This document shows, one piece after another, positions 11,641 through 22,085 of a stretch of DNA of 64,000 bases. The DNA comes from Hippophae tibetana (lineage: Eukaryota > Streptophyta > Magnoliopsida > Rosales > Elaeagnaceae). Each line of letters opens with the position of its first letter. Position 1 is the first letter of the stretch. Below the pieces are notes generated by a model that worked only from the letters and a program-made list of their open reading frames with translations, was not told the origin of the DNA and searched no databases. The stretch lies in assembly GCA_037013495.1 (NCBI GenBank), contig CM072802.1:45980501-46044500 (forward strand), written 5' to 3'. A program made the position numbers and the translations under genes.

Positions 11641-12596
11641 TCTTACGAATTAACCATTTTATTGGTGACAATCATAAAATTCATAATTTTAAAAGAACTT
11701 AATGGCAAAGTATGACAAAAGGAATGTCCAAAGAGCACTCTAAAGAAAGAAAGTTCAAAGAGGATTCTAAAGAAAGACTCTTGACCAAAGAGGACTCTAA
11801 AGAAAGACTCTTGATTAAGGAAGACTCTAAAGAAAGTCTCTTCACCAAAGAGGAGTCTAAAGGAATACTCTTGACCAAAGAGGACATAAAGAAAGACTCT
11901 TGATCAACTATGATTACTTTTTTTTAAAATCAGTCTTAGGCATCAAGAAAAAAATAGAGAAAAACCAATTTCAACTAGAACTAGAAAACTTAACAAGAAA
12001 ATATGAACCTAAATTTTTTGAACCAATAAAAGCAATTAAAATAAAAAAAAGTCAAAATGTTAAAATAATGTTAAAATGTGTTAATAAAAAAAATTAAATT
12101 GGCTCATATTTACAAAGATGTAAATTTTTCCACTATTAACTTTACTTACCCTTGATGTAACAATTATATAGTTTATGCTTCTACTCTGTGAACTAAATAT
12201 ATGTTATTTTGTTCTATTCCTTACGAGTTAGGGTCAAATCCTTTAGAAGTCTATATTCCCTTACTCTAATTGTATACCAGATCGTGGACTTTTTTAGAAT
12301 ACTTTGTACTTCTCACAAATTTAACTGTACAATTATAAAATTTAGTAGTTCTAAAAATTGTTTACATGAAAGGAAAAAAAATAAAATAAAAAACATGAAA
12401 CAAAAAAATGTAATATCTAAAAATAAAAACATTTAAAATAAATTTCTCAAAATAAAACCAAGTGCATAAAATAAAAAATCATAAAACTCCAGAAAAAATT
12501 TAGAGCTCAATCTTTCATTTCATTTGAAACTTATTCTCCATGGTGTTGTTGGGATCTTTCAGGTGATGTGAAGGTGAAATCATAATATTGATACTC
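11641..12596. other. AT-rich stretch without recognisable genes
   Basis: Apart from the minisatellite at 11728-11903 I recognise nothing. The open frames here (11900-12097, 12209-12436) are lysine/asparagine-rich and have no family features. It may hold the leader and 5' LTR of the minus-strand element to the left, but no boundary is visible. Confidence 0.5.
11728..11903. repeat. 30-bp minisatellite
   Basis: Nearly six copies of a 30-bp unit (AAAGAGGACTCTAAAGAAAG plus ACTCTTGACC) stand head to tail with few changes. Because the period is a multiple of three, both strands stay open: the plus strand encodes a repeated SKERLLTKED decapeptide. No start context or flanking conserved coding sequence supports a real protein. 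Confidence 0.9.
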
Positions 12597-15110
12597 ATGT
12601 GTGATGAGTGCTCAAAAAGCACTAAAATTACCATGATTTTATGCACATTAATTGATTAAAAATATATATATTTATATGTTTTATCATATATTTATATAAA
12701 TTTGTATTTTTCGGAATCACGGGTATTTTTATTGTTTTTCAGGTATTTTGGCTTAAAAACGTAACTTAAACACTCAAAGAGGAATACTGGAAGCAATACA
12801 TCAAAAATATATTAATAAATAAAAGGGGAAAGGTCAACAAATATGGAAAAATTGGACAAAATAGGTCAAAAAGGTCAAAAATGTCAAAAAGGAGAAAATT
12901 GTGCCGCCGCGTCGCGCAGCTGCCCAGTCCCGCGCGCCCGCCTGCTTGCATTTCCACGCACGCCCCAGCGCACTGTTACTGTTCACGCACGTGCCCCTGC
13001 GCGCCCAGCTGCCCTCCGCACACGCCGACGCCCATTTCGCCCCATTTTTGCGCGCAACCGCCCCCATGACGTCATGCTGACGTCATTAATGACCTCAGCA
13101 ATTGCACTCCGTGTTTTTACATTTTTTTAACATTTTTTCGCTCACTTTTTCTGTCCATCCTCACCTATAAATACCCCCTTCCCTTCACTTCTAAACACAC
13201 CTCAAAACACATTCTTTTCTCTCTTTCTTTCTCTCTTTTCTTAGATTTTTAGTTTTTCTTAGTTTTTAGCTTTTCTTAGTTAATTTCTCTTAGTTTTTGA
13301 GTTCTTCCCTTTTTGGGAAGAACTAGTTATGCTTTTGTAATTTCTTAGCTTTTTGATTCAATAAATGGGAGTGCAAATTCCGCTTGGAGGTTTTCCAGCA
13401 ACGGGAATAGCATCGAAGTTCTGTAAGGATTTTATTTTCTTTAGAGTTATTTTTTATGCTTTATTCTTACATGTTATATTTAATTTGTCTGTGATTAAAT
13501 TTAACTGTAAAGAAGGAATGTATGTGGTTTTTAATTTATTATTCAAACTTTTAAAAACGAAATTAAATCCTAAACATCCTGTCACGATATTTTGGGTTTT
13601 TGTGTTTTAATCTACACACATAAAAATAAACATAGATTCAATAAACATTTATGCAAATTTTATCTTTTATAATAGTGGAGTATTTATGGATATAATAACT
13701 AAGTTAATTATGCTTGCTCATATTATTTAGGTTATTAAAGATATGAATTGATATTTATTGATTCTCCCTTTTTTGTATGAATACCACCTTTGGTGGGGTT
13801 AGATATTCTTTGTTAACTAAGCAAAACAATTAACACCTATGGGTGGGGTTGATAACTAATTTGGTTAATTAAATTAATTCCTTTTTCTAAGAGATTGAAA
13901 ATGAACCATTTAAATGCCACCTTTGGTGGGGTTAGACAGTTTAAACTTTATTCAAGGTGTCCAAATTAAACCTAAGAATTTAGTTATCCGAGTACTAACT
14001 TTCAAGTTTTAAAACCACTACTGAAAACATGTTGTCAATACATTTTCAGATAATAATTCTTATAAAAACTTTTGAAATAGAGCTTTACTCTAAATACCGG
14101 GCAATTGTACCAACAAATAAAAGAGCACTACTCTAAATTAGACCGGATAACTAAACCTGAAAATCTAATTTTCAGGTTTAAGTTTGTAATGAAAAATAAT
14201 ATATTTCTCTCTAACATTCTTAATATAAAATCTTGAATAAAAACAAAATCAATTCATTTTAGATATTTTCACCTATTTAATATTTCGCAAGCATAATAAT
14301 AACGTTATTATTACATCATTTTTATAAACAGCCAACACAGTTAAATTTAATCACAGACAAATTAAATATAACATGTAAGAATAAAGCATAAAAAATAATT
14401 ATAAAGAAAATAAAATCCTTACAGAACTTCGATACTATTCTCGTTGTTGGAAAACCTCCAACCGGAATTTGCAATCCCATTTATTGAATCAAAAAGCTAA
14501 GAAATTACAAAAACATAACTAGTTCTTCCCAAAAAGGGAAGAACTCTAAAACTAAGAGAAATTAACTAAGAAAAGCTAAAAACTAAGAAAAACTAAAAAT
14601 CTAAGAAAAGAGAGAAAAAAGAGAGAAAAGAATGTGTTTTGAGGTGTGTTTAGAAGTGAAGGAAATGTTAAAAAAATGTAAAAACGCGGAGTGCAATTGT
14701 TGAGGTCATTGATGACGTCATCATGACGTCATGGGGCGACTGCGCGCAAAAATAGGGCGAAATGGGCGTGGGCGTGGGCACGCGCGGTTGGGCAGCTGCG
14801 TGACGCGGCGGCGCGATTTTCTCCTTTTTGACCTTTTTGACCCATTTTGTCCAATTTTTCCATATTTGTTGACCTTTCCCCATTTATTTATTAATATATT
14901 TGTGATGTATTGCTTCCAGTATTCCTCTTTGAGTCTTTAAGTTACGTTTTTAAGCCAAAATACCTGAAAAGCAATAAAAATACCCGTGATTCCGAAGAAG
15001 ACAAATTTATATAAATATATGATAAAAACATATAAATATATATATTTTTAATCAATTAATGTGCATAAAATCATGGTAATTTTAGTTCTTTTTGAGCACT
15101 CATCAATGTG
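12597..15110. mobile_element. LTR-derived insertion with two inverted U3 ends; TSD ATGTG
   Basis: The insertion spans 12602-15105 between perfect 5-bp duplications ATGTG (12597-12601 and 15106-15110). Both outer ends are the U3 start of the 19215-family LTR: TGATGAGTGCTC at the left in plus orientation and GAGCACTCATCA at the right in minus orientation. The plus arm (12602 to ~13511) carries U3, GC-rich box, TATA and R, and stops in U5. The minus arm (~13512-15105) runs from near the LTR 3' end back to U3 position 1, and lacks the TATA block and the last ~120 bp of U5. So neither normal U5 end is present, although the TSD is intact. Confidence 0.85.
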
Positions 15111-16180
15111 CTACTAAATGGCTTGCATCCACCTCATAATAGTTAAGTTATAACTGGTTCATTTCATACATCAAATATGATCCACCTCACCACAATGTTG
15201 TCGATTTAAAAGTGCAGCTTTTTGGGTGGTGTAAGCTTACTATTACTCTTCCATGTAGCTCATTATTTCGTCAAAATTATGACTTTTATCTTTCATTGTT
15301 ATTATTGATAAAGAAGTGGCCTTTCTTTTCCTTTGAACAATATTTGTAGTAGAAGTGACTTCATCATAATATGTCAAATTTAATAATTTTTCAAGTTGAA
15401 TTATAACTTCACCTTTTGAGTGAGGCACCCGTACTTCTTGCATAAAGCAATGACTAGTTGGGGAAAAAAGTAATTCCATTGGTGACTTTTAGTAGATAAC
15501 TTGATCTTGTGATGAATTATATTTCCTACATCTATAGACTTTTTGGAGTAATAATATACAGTAAAATTACCTTTTCTCTATACAATTGAATGTCTGATTA
15601 AAATTAGTCTTGAACAAACAAAGTATTGTCATATGTGAACAACTCTATCCAAATAATTGACTTCAAAACCCCTATGTTTTTCACTTGCATAACTTGATTT
15701 AACCCCTTCTAATGTTAAGGTTTCAAGTATTATAGCTTAGTCTATATTACTTCAATACATTTCATATCATACTCACCCTGCTTAATATTTAATAAATAAT
15801 AATGGGCATTAATATAATTTTCCTAAATAGAACTAGTACATCTCGTACTTTAACCACATTATCAACAGCGTCGGGAACATTAGCATATAATTCTTGAACT
15901 ATTGATTCAATTGGAGCACTAGGTTCCTTAACAAACTTTTTTCATCCTAATACTACTATAACATCAGTAATTCCCTCGAATTGGGCATTTGGTCCTACAC
16001 CAAAGTCCATTCCTCTTTCAACTATAAAACTTTTATTTACTTTTGTGGCTTTTTCAAATTATAACTTGACCTTATAACTATAGAATTTGGTCCTATCATA
16101 ATTCTCAAAAGTCAATACCCCTTTTCTTCTATCATTCCTACCCCTCCTTTTGGTGCCATTTTGAATATCAAGAATATCTA
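15111..16180 (-). pseudogene. Decayed 'putative plant transposon protein' ORF
   Basis: In one minus-strand frame from about 16160 downward I read, with two stops, FEKATKVNKSFIVERGMDFG, then FVKEPSAPIESIVQELYANV, then VVKVRDVLVLFRKI. This order (E-R-x-hydrophobic, F..P....IV.E.YAN, V.VR...V.F) is the pattern of the domain labelled 'putative plant transposon protein', often found in gag-bearing, pol-less plant retroelements. The 3' part stays open at 15243-15479. The domain's function is unknown. It lies downstream of the gag relic at 16957-17780 on the same strand, so I infer that both belonged to one element. Confidence 0.6.
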
Positions 16181-16909
16181 AATTCAAGGGTTCTTAAATA
16201 ATCCAGATGAAATCACACAAAACAATTATTCTAAAATATTTTCCCTACATCTCCTAGTCCAAATTAGGATTTGGAACCTTTAATAATCCACCAATAACCA
16301 ACAAAAATTAGAGAATTTAATTTAAAATTTAAAATTATAATTTTTTTATTACTCACTTGTGTTGTAGTGGATGAAGTAATTGAAGAAGATGGAGATTTGT
16401 TGATTTTGTTGATGGTTTTCTTCTTTTTGAAAAAAAGGTTCTCAATGCATGGAATGGGTAGGAAATGGTTAGGAATGTGATTTTTCGGAAATTGTTTGAT
16501 AGATTATGGAAGAAACATGTGATTTTTGAAGGATTTGTGGTGTTTAAGTGGAGAGAAAATGTAGGATTTGTGAAGAATATGAGAAAAATGAGAGAAAAAA
16601 ACATGTGGTATTTATGTCTAGAAAGTGTATGCAGGCCGTAACATTGAATAATATCATGTTGCGACGCAATCATATTCTTTTCAATTTGACGAGAAACACT
16701 AGTGCCATAGTGTAGTTAAAAGCATGTCTCGACATGCGTCTCTCTTTTCTTCACACTAAGTTTAACATTATTGCACCCTTTTCATGTTATTTTATATTAA
16801 AACAGTAACAAAATAAGCACAAAAATCTATACATAAAATAAAAAAATAAAAAATAAAAAAATATATAAAATGAAAATAAATTAAACTAAAGAAATAAAAA
16901 AAGAAAATA
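16181..16909 (-). other. Spacer of old minus-strand element
   Basis: No recognisable coding sequence. A 106-codon minus-strand frame (16353-16673) is rich in Phe, Leu and His and lacks family features; I do not count it as a gene. The position is between the gag relic and the plant-transposon-protein relic. Confidence 0.4.
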
Positions 16910-16956
16910 ATGGGTTACCTCCCATCTAAGACTATATTTATCGTCTTTAATAAGAC
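16910..16956 (-). other. Post-gag double hairpin (old element)
   Basis: On the minus strand: hairpin 1 is GTCTT/AAGAC (16943-16956, loop of 4), then ~17 nt, then hairpin 2, ATGGG/CCCAT with loop AGGTAA (16910-16925). The same pair, in the same order, follows gag1 (23490-23539) and pol (28963-29011) in the intact element. Confidence 0.75.
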
Positions 16957-17790
16957 ATTGCTAGAGGTATTTCATCATTTAGTAAACTCAATGTCCCCAT
17001 AGCATTGAGCTCATTTGTTTTTTTTGACTTGTCAACTATTCTTGTCCAACCTTTGATTTGTTCTTAATTGGTTGTCTCTACCCACTTGAATGAATGCATT
17101 CAATTTAACCTCTATAGTTGGTTTGCTGGGAGGATTCCTGAAAATTGTTGGTGGAAATGCTGACCCTATTGATTTGAGCTTTGGGTGAATAGAGGATTTG
17201 TTTGCCTCTAGAAGAAATTGCGATGGTTCTTTGAACCTGGGTTATGGGTATTTACATTGAGGTCGTACCTGGGTCTTAGTTTGTAACCTCCTAATACATT
17301 GAATTGTTTAGGTCCAACATTTGCTTCTTTTTTATAGAGATAGGTATCAGCATCGTGACCCAAAGTACCACACAAGACACAATATTCTTTATTGGGTGTG
17401 ATATTTGTGGTGAGATTTGCAAGTTGCATTTATACATCAGTATCAGAGTCTATTTCATAACCTTTGACTCTCCTCTCTTGGGAAATTTTATGTTGAAAAT
17501 TAGCACCGAACATTTCAAAAAGATTGAAAGTCTCTAAGACTGCCTTTTCTCCCATCGTTTCTCCCACAACATTGTCAATGATGAACTAACATTATTGTGT
17601 TAATTCATCATAGAAAAACTAGTTCTACAACTATGAAGCATAGCTATGATGGGCCTATTTAGTGAGGAAGTGTTTGAACCTATCCAATGCTTCATGGAAA
17701 GGTTCTTCCTTCATCTATGAGAAAATAGCTATCTTTACTCTCAACTTTGATGTTTTCTTATTGGAATATAATTTTTTTTAAATTAAAATA
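16957..17790 (-). pseudogene. Decayed Gag1-like gag
   Basis: On the minus strand the relic runs from about 17770 (…LRVKIAIFS, EEPFHEALDRFK) through FFYDELTQ and GEKAVLETFNLFEMFG to the open segment 17208-17429. That segment contains a zinc-knuckle remnant YCVLCGTLGHDADTY (C-x2-C-x4-H kept, the last Cys replaced by Tyr) and PKQFNVLGGYKLRPRYD. These phrases match Gag1 of the intact element (GANSQQ…, NVLGAYQQRPRFD) better than Gag2, which lacks the NVLG block. Several in-frame stops make it dead. It is followed by the double hairpin but not by a pol-fused second gag. Confidence 0.8.
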
Positions 17791-18011
17791 AAAGAAAAGA
17801 AAGTTAAAAATAATATATATTTTTATTTTAAAAATACTATTTTTATTTTTTATGTTTTTATTTTTATTTTCTAAAAACTTTAAAATTTAATATATCTAAA
17901 TTTATTAATTAATTACTTAGATATTTTAAGATTTCAAATAAAAATCATAATATTTACAACACAAATATTTTTAATATTTTGGTAATAAAATTTAAAAACG
18001 CTATTCTTTCA
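17791..18011 (-). other. AT-rich leader of old minus-strand element
   Basis: A T/A-rich untranslated leader lies between the primer site and the gag relic. No hairpins comparable to 21769-21874 are obvious. Confidence 0.4.
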
Positions 18012-18025
18012 TGGCAACGTCGCCA
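18012..18025 (-). promoter_or_regulatory. Primer-binding site, tRNA-Asp-like, one change
   Basis: On the minus strand this reads TGGCGACGTTGCCA, six bases after the LTR end. It equals the tRNA-Asp site used by the intact element except for C-to-A at the sixth position. It fixes the LTR end at 18032 and the minus-strand orientation. Confidence 0.75.
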
Positions 18026-19511
18026 AAAACTTGATATTCGGAATCACATCATTTTTAAGTAATTCAACAAATTCTTCAAAACGAAAATTAAACTTAAATA
18101 TTCTACAAAGTTTGGGTTTTAAGATATGTTAAGTAATAACATTAAAGCAATTAAAGATAAAGAATAAATTCATTTATACAAATAGGAGGCATTGCAATTC
18201 ATTAATCAATAGAGAATTAGTGGGATATTTAGCTAATTGATTTTATTTAGTAAAATTAGTTTACATTAATAAAATATAAAATATATTATTGATTCTTTCT
18301 TATATATACAAATAGCACCTTCGATTGGGTCTACTATTTGTTATTAAATAAAATCATTTAACGTATTTGGTCATATCTATCAATTAATTTTAATTAAATT
18401 ATGCTTCATTTCTAAGAAATTAACAAACCATTTAGTTGTCGCATTATGTCTGGTCTAAGAAGTTAAATTTCTATTTAAGCTTTCTAAATTAGGTTGTAGA
18501 TCAATAAATCTAAAATCTAACTTTCATGTTTTAAATTTATAATTACAAAAATATGTAGTTAATAAATTTTCAATAATAAATCTTATAAAAACTACAAAAA
18601 TAGAACTTTACTCTAAATCATATTCAAATAATCAAATTCTTAATCCAAGAGGTGACCGCAAATCAAATCTAGATTTATGTTTCAAAAACCCAATTTCGTA
18701 TAAATTTTGTAAAAAATTTCAATAGAAAATAATTTTTGTTTAATGATTACCAAAAAGTTTACCTATTTTAATAATACACAAACATAACAACATAATAAAA
18801 TCTCATTATCACAATTAGTTAGACATGCTCAATTTAATAAATAACTTGTATATTAAATATAACATTTAAAAGGATACATTATTTTGAAATTGTAAATAAA
18901 ATACAATTAAAGTTAATACCTCAATTATATTATTATAATTAATTCATGCACCAATATATAATATGGAGAAACTTCTTTTATTGTCACTTATCGTAGAAAC
19001 ATAATCTAAATTATCTATAAAATAAATATAAAATTAAAACTTATTCAGCTCTCGAATTGAGTGAAGAACTTAAAGAAAATTTATAGAAAAGTAAAAGAAC
19101 TAAAAGAGAGAGCTGCAAGAGACGAGGGGTCATTTTTTACAATGAAGTAGGGCGTTTATATAGGGTAAAAAATGTGGCAAAAGAGATAATAAAATGGATA
19201 CTTAAATAGGGTGTTGATGAGTGCTCAAAAAGCACTAAAATAACCATGATTTTATGTACCTTAATTGATTAAAAATACATATATTTATATGTTTTATCAT
19301 ATATTTATATAAATTTGTCTTTTTCGGAATCACGGGTATTTTTATTGTTTTTCAGGTATTTTGGCTTAAAAACGCAATGTAAAGACTCAAAGAGGAATAT
19401 TTGAAGCAATACATCACAAATATATCAACAAATAAGTGAGAAAAGGTCAACAAACATGGAAAAATCGGACGAAATGGGTCGAAAAGGTCAAAAATGTCAA
19501 AAAGACGGAAA

Positions 19512-19715
19512 TTGCGCGCCGCAGCCCAGCCGTGCGCGCAGCCCAGCGCCCAGCAGCGCGCGCCCCAGCGCCCCATTCTGCGCGCGCCCGCGCGCGCTGG
19601 CACTGTTCACGCGCGCGGAGCTGCGCGCGCGCGCAGCGCGCGCGCGCAGCGCCCCAGCAGCCCCCCTCCGCGCGCCCAACGTGTTTTCGCCCCATTTTTC
19701 ACGTGCAGCCGCCCC
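19512..19715. repeat. CpG-rich variable box of 5' LTR
   Basis: A ~200-bp segment made largely of CGCGC, CAGCGCCCC and related words sits in otherwise AT-rich DNA. It differs markedly from its partner in the 3' LTR (31158-31368) by several small block rearrangements, while the surrounding ~1.8 kb is nearly identical. Confidence 0.9.
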
Positions 19716-19748
19716 TGTGACGTCATGCTGACGTCATTGATGACATCA
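19700..19748 (+). promoter_or_regulatory. G-box and tandem TGACGTCA sites
   Basis: CACGTG is at 19700-19705, perfect TGACGTCA palindromes are at 19718-19725 and 19729-19736, and a variant TGACATCA is at 19741-19748. These are textbook plant bZIP (TGA/CRE-type) and G-box cores, about 80-125 bp upstream of the TATA box. Much of the cluster recurs in other LTR copies (13067, 31371, 61199). Confidence 0.8.
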
Positions 19749-19826
19749 GCAATTCCAATACGCGTTTTTACATTTTTTAATATTTTTTTAACATTTTTTT
19801 ACTCATTTTTTCTCTCCATCCTCACC

Positions 19827-19834
19827 TATAAATA
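19827..19834 (+). promoter_or_regulatory. LTR TATA box
   Basis: TATAAATA, followed by C-rich sequence. Transcription would start about 25-35 bases downstream, near 19860. The same box is at 31478-31485 in the 3' LTR and in most full LTR copies. Confidence 0.85.
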
Positions 19835-21247
19835 CCCCCCTTCCCTTCACTTCAAATCACACCTTCAAAACTCACTTCTCTCTTCTTTCTTTCTCTCATT
19901 TCTTAGTTTTTAGTTTCTCTTAGTTTCTTTCTTAGTTTCTAAGCTTTTCTTAGTTTTTCTCTTAGTTTTTAGTTCAATTCTCTTAGGTTTAGAGTTCTTC
20001 TCTTTTTGAGAGGAACTTGTAATGTTTTTGTAATAATTTAGATTTTTGATTCAATATATGGAAGTGCAAATTCCGCTCGGAGGTTTTCTAGCAACGGGAA
20101 TAGCGTCGAAGTTCTGTAAGGATTTTATTTTCTTTACAGTTATTTTTATGCTTTATTCTTACATGTTATATTCAACTTGTCTGTGGTTAAATTTAACTAT
20201 GCTAGATGTTTAGTAAAAATAATGTAATAACGACGTTGTTATGCTTGCGAAATATTAAATAGGTAAAAATCTTTAAAATGAATTGATTTTGTTTTTATTC
20301 AAGATTTTATATTAAGAATGTTAGAGAGAAATATATTATTTTTCATTACAAACTTAAACCCGAAAATTAGATTTTAAGGTTTAGTTATCCGGTCTAATTT
20401 AGAGTAGTGCTCTTTTATTTGTTGGTACAATCGCCCGGTAGCTAGAGTGAAACTCTATTTCGAAAGTTTTTATAAGAATTATTATGTGAAAATATATTGA
20501 CAACATGTTTTCAATAGTGGTTTTAAAACTTGAAAGTTAGTACTCGGATAATTAAATTCTTAGGTTTAATTTGGACACCTTGAATAAAGTTTAAACTGTC
20601 TAACCCCACCAAAGGTGGCATTTAAATGGTTCATTTTCAATCTCTTAGAAAAAGGAATTAATTTAATTAAGCATATTAGTTATCAACCCCACCCATAGGT
20701 GTTAATTGATTTGTTTAGTTAACAAAGAATATCTAACCCCACCAAAGGTGGTATTTATATAAAAAAGAGAGAATCAATAAAATATCAATTTATATATTTA
20801 ATAACCTAGTTAATATGAGCAAGCATAATTAATTTAGTTATTATATCCATAAATACTCCGCTAATATAAATGATAAAAATTTGCATGAATATTTATTGAA
20901 TCCGTATATATGTTTATTTTTAGATAATTATTTATTGAATTTGTATCTATGTTTATTTTTATGTTATTAGACTATATTTAATTAATCTGTATATATATGT
21001 TTATTTTATATCATTAGATTAGGAACACAAAAACCAAACTATCGTGACAGGATGTTTAGGATTTAATTTCGTTTTTAAAAGTTTGAATAATAAATTAAAA
21101 ACCACATACATTCCTTCCTTAGATCGACCTTGGGAGTATACTTATCATTTTCTACGAAATGATTCGTGCACTTGCGAGAGTTTTATAAATATTAAAACCA
21201 AAGTATTTGCGGGAATCGGCGATGCCGGTTTTCGTTCATCAAGTTTT

Positions 21248-21265
21248 TGGCGCCGTTGCCGGGGA
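21248..21265 (+). promoter_or_regulatory. Primer-binding site for tRNA-Asp
   Basis: TGGCGCCGTTGCCGGGGA is, from memory of plant tRNA-Asp(GUC), the exact complement of its 18-nt 3' end including CCA. It starts six bases after the LTR end. Athila-type elements typically use this tRNA. Confidence 0.92.
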
Positions 21266-21458
21266 GGAATAGCGTTTTTAAATTATTTATCAAAATTTTA
21301 AAAACATTTTTGTGCTGTAAATAATTGTGATATTTTAATAATAATCAAATTTCAAAATTCATAATAAATAAATAAAAAATAAAAAAATAAAATAAAAATA
21401 ATTTTTTTTTTTAATTGTAAAATAATTTAGAAATTTGAAATTTGAAGTAAAATTTTTT

Positions 21459-21690
21459 ACCGTTCATGAATAGTAAAAAAAAAAAAAAAAAAAAATTTAA
21501 AATTCAAAATTCAAAAAAAAAAAAAAATTTTTTTAGTTAATAAGAAATAATATAGCGTGAATAGTAAAATAAAATTACCGTTCATGAATAGTAAAAAAAA
21601 AAAAATTTTCAAAATTCAAAAACAAAACTTTTTTTTTAAGTTAATAAGAAATAATATAGCGTGAATAGTAAAATAAAATTACCGTTCATA
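21459..21690 (+). repeat. Leader direct repeats with A-tracts
   Basis: Two full copies and a partial third of a ~105-118-bp unit begin ACCGTTCAT(GAATAG) at 21459, 21577 and 21681. Each contains A-runs, an AAATTCAAAA block and AAGAAATAATATAGCGTGAA. They lie in the untranslated leader. Confidence 0.85.
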
Positions 21691-21768
21691 AAAAAAAAAA
21701 ACATTACTTGAATTTATACCTAATTAACTAAATAACATGAAAAGTAAAAATCTAAGGGAGTTCTGTCT

Positions 21769-21874
21769 AGGAGACTAGTTCTTGGAAGCCTTTTTGCCAC
21801 TAGTCTTTCCTGGGAACGTTGCTCTGGCTAGGAGAATGGTATTTAAGGTGCCGTTTGCACCACCATTCTTTCCT
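21769..21874 (+). other. Two covarying leader hairpins
   Basis: Two ~45-nt stem-loops lie 61 bp apart in a tandem near-repeat. Hairpin 1 (21769-21811) pairs AGACTAGT (21772-21779) with ACTAGTCT (21799-21806). Hairpin 2 (21830-21874) pairs AGAATGGT (21833-21840) with ACCATTCT (21862-21869), and inner GGTGC with GCACC. Both are framed by AGG…CCT. The stems differ at two positions, each compensated on the other arm. The place, between primer site and gag, is where packaging or dimerisation signals lie in retroelements; that role is inference. Confidence 0.85.
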
Positions 21875-22085
21875 GGGAGCACTCTTGGTTAATACTAATT
21901 ATGTTACAAAAAATAAAAAAAATAAAAATAAAATAAGATAAAAATGAAATAAAAAAAAATAAAAATTTCTTTTTTTTAGGGTTTAACTAGTTTTGTTTAG
22001 TGTTTTGTATAAAATAACATGTAAATTTTATCTAAATTTTTTTATTTTGTTGACAGGAGTTTTAAATTTACGTTTACAATAGTCT

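Larger units (their letters stand above)
19215..21241 (+). repeat. 5' LTR (2027 bp)
   Basis: It runs from TGATGAGTGCTC to …GTTCATCA. U3 begins with a perfect hairpin AGTGCT/AGCACT (19220-19236), has a GC-rich box (19512-19715), a cluster of bZIP-type sites (19700-19748) and a TATA box (19827-19834). R follows with CT-rich TTTCTTAGTTTT repeats. Many other copies in the window have AATAAA in the GATTCAATAAATGG phrase; here it reads AATATA (20053-20058). The 3' LTR differs by only a few bases outside the GC box. A short U5 frame (21044-21301) is open but shows no sign of being a gene. Confidence 0.95.

Noticed and set aside
12209-12436. Short Lys/Asn-rich frames at 11900-12436
   Set aside because: Typical chance frames of AT-rich DNA, with no recognisable features.
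16353-16673. 106-codon minus-strand frame as a gene
   Set aside because: Low-complexity Phe/Leu/Ser/His composition, no motif, and it sits between two relic ORFs of a dead element; a GTGAGT donor-like site at its end is not enough.
19436-19913. Arg/Ala/Pro-rich frames on both strands across the LTR GC-rich boxes (also 31082-31564, 37496-37811, 61000-61300)
   Set aside because: Open frames on both strands are expected in CpG-rich DNA poor in stop codons. The box rearranges without regard to frame.
21248-21265. tRNA-Asp gene fragment
   Set aside because: Only the 18 nt complementary to the tRNA 3' end are present, at the exact place of a primer site.
21044-21301. A ~66-residue U5 frame (MTGCLGFNF…) open in five LTR copies
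   Set aside because: It recurs because the LTR copies are young and alike. It is broken in the older copies, lies in the LTR U5, and shows no family match I recognise.
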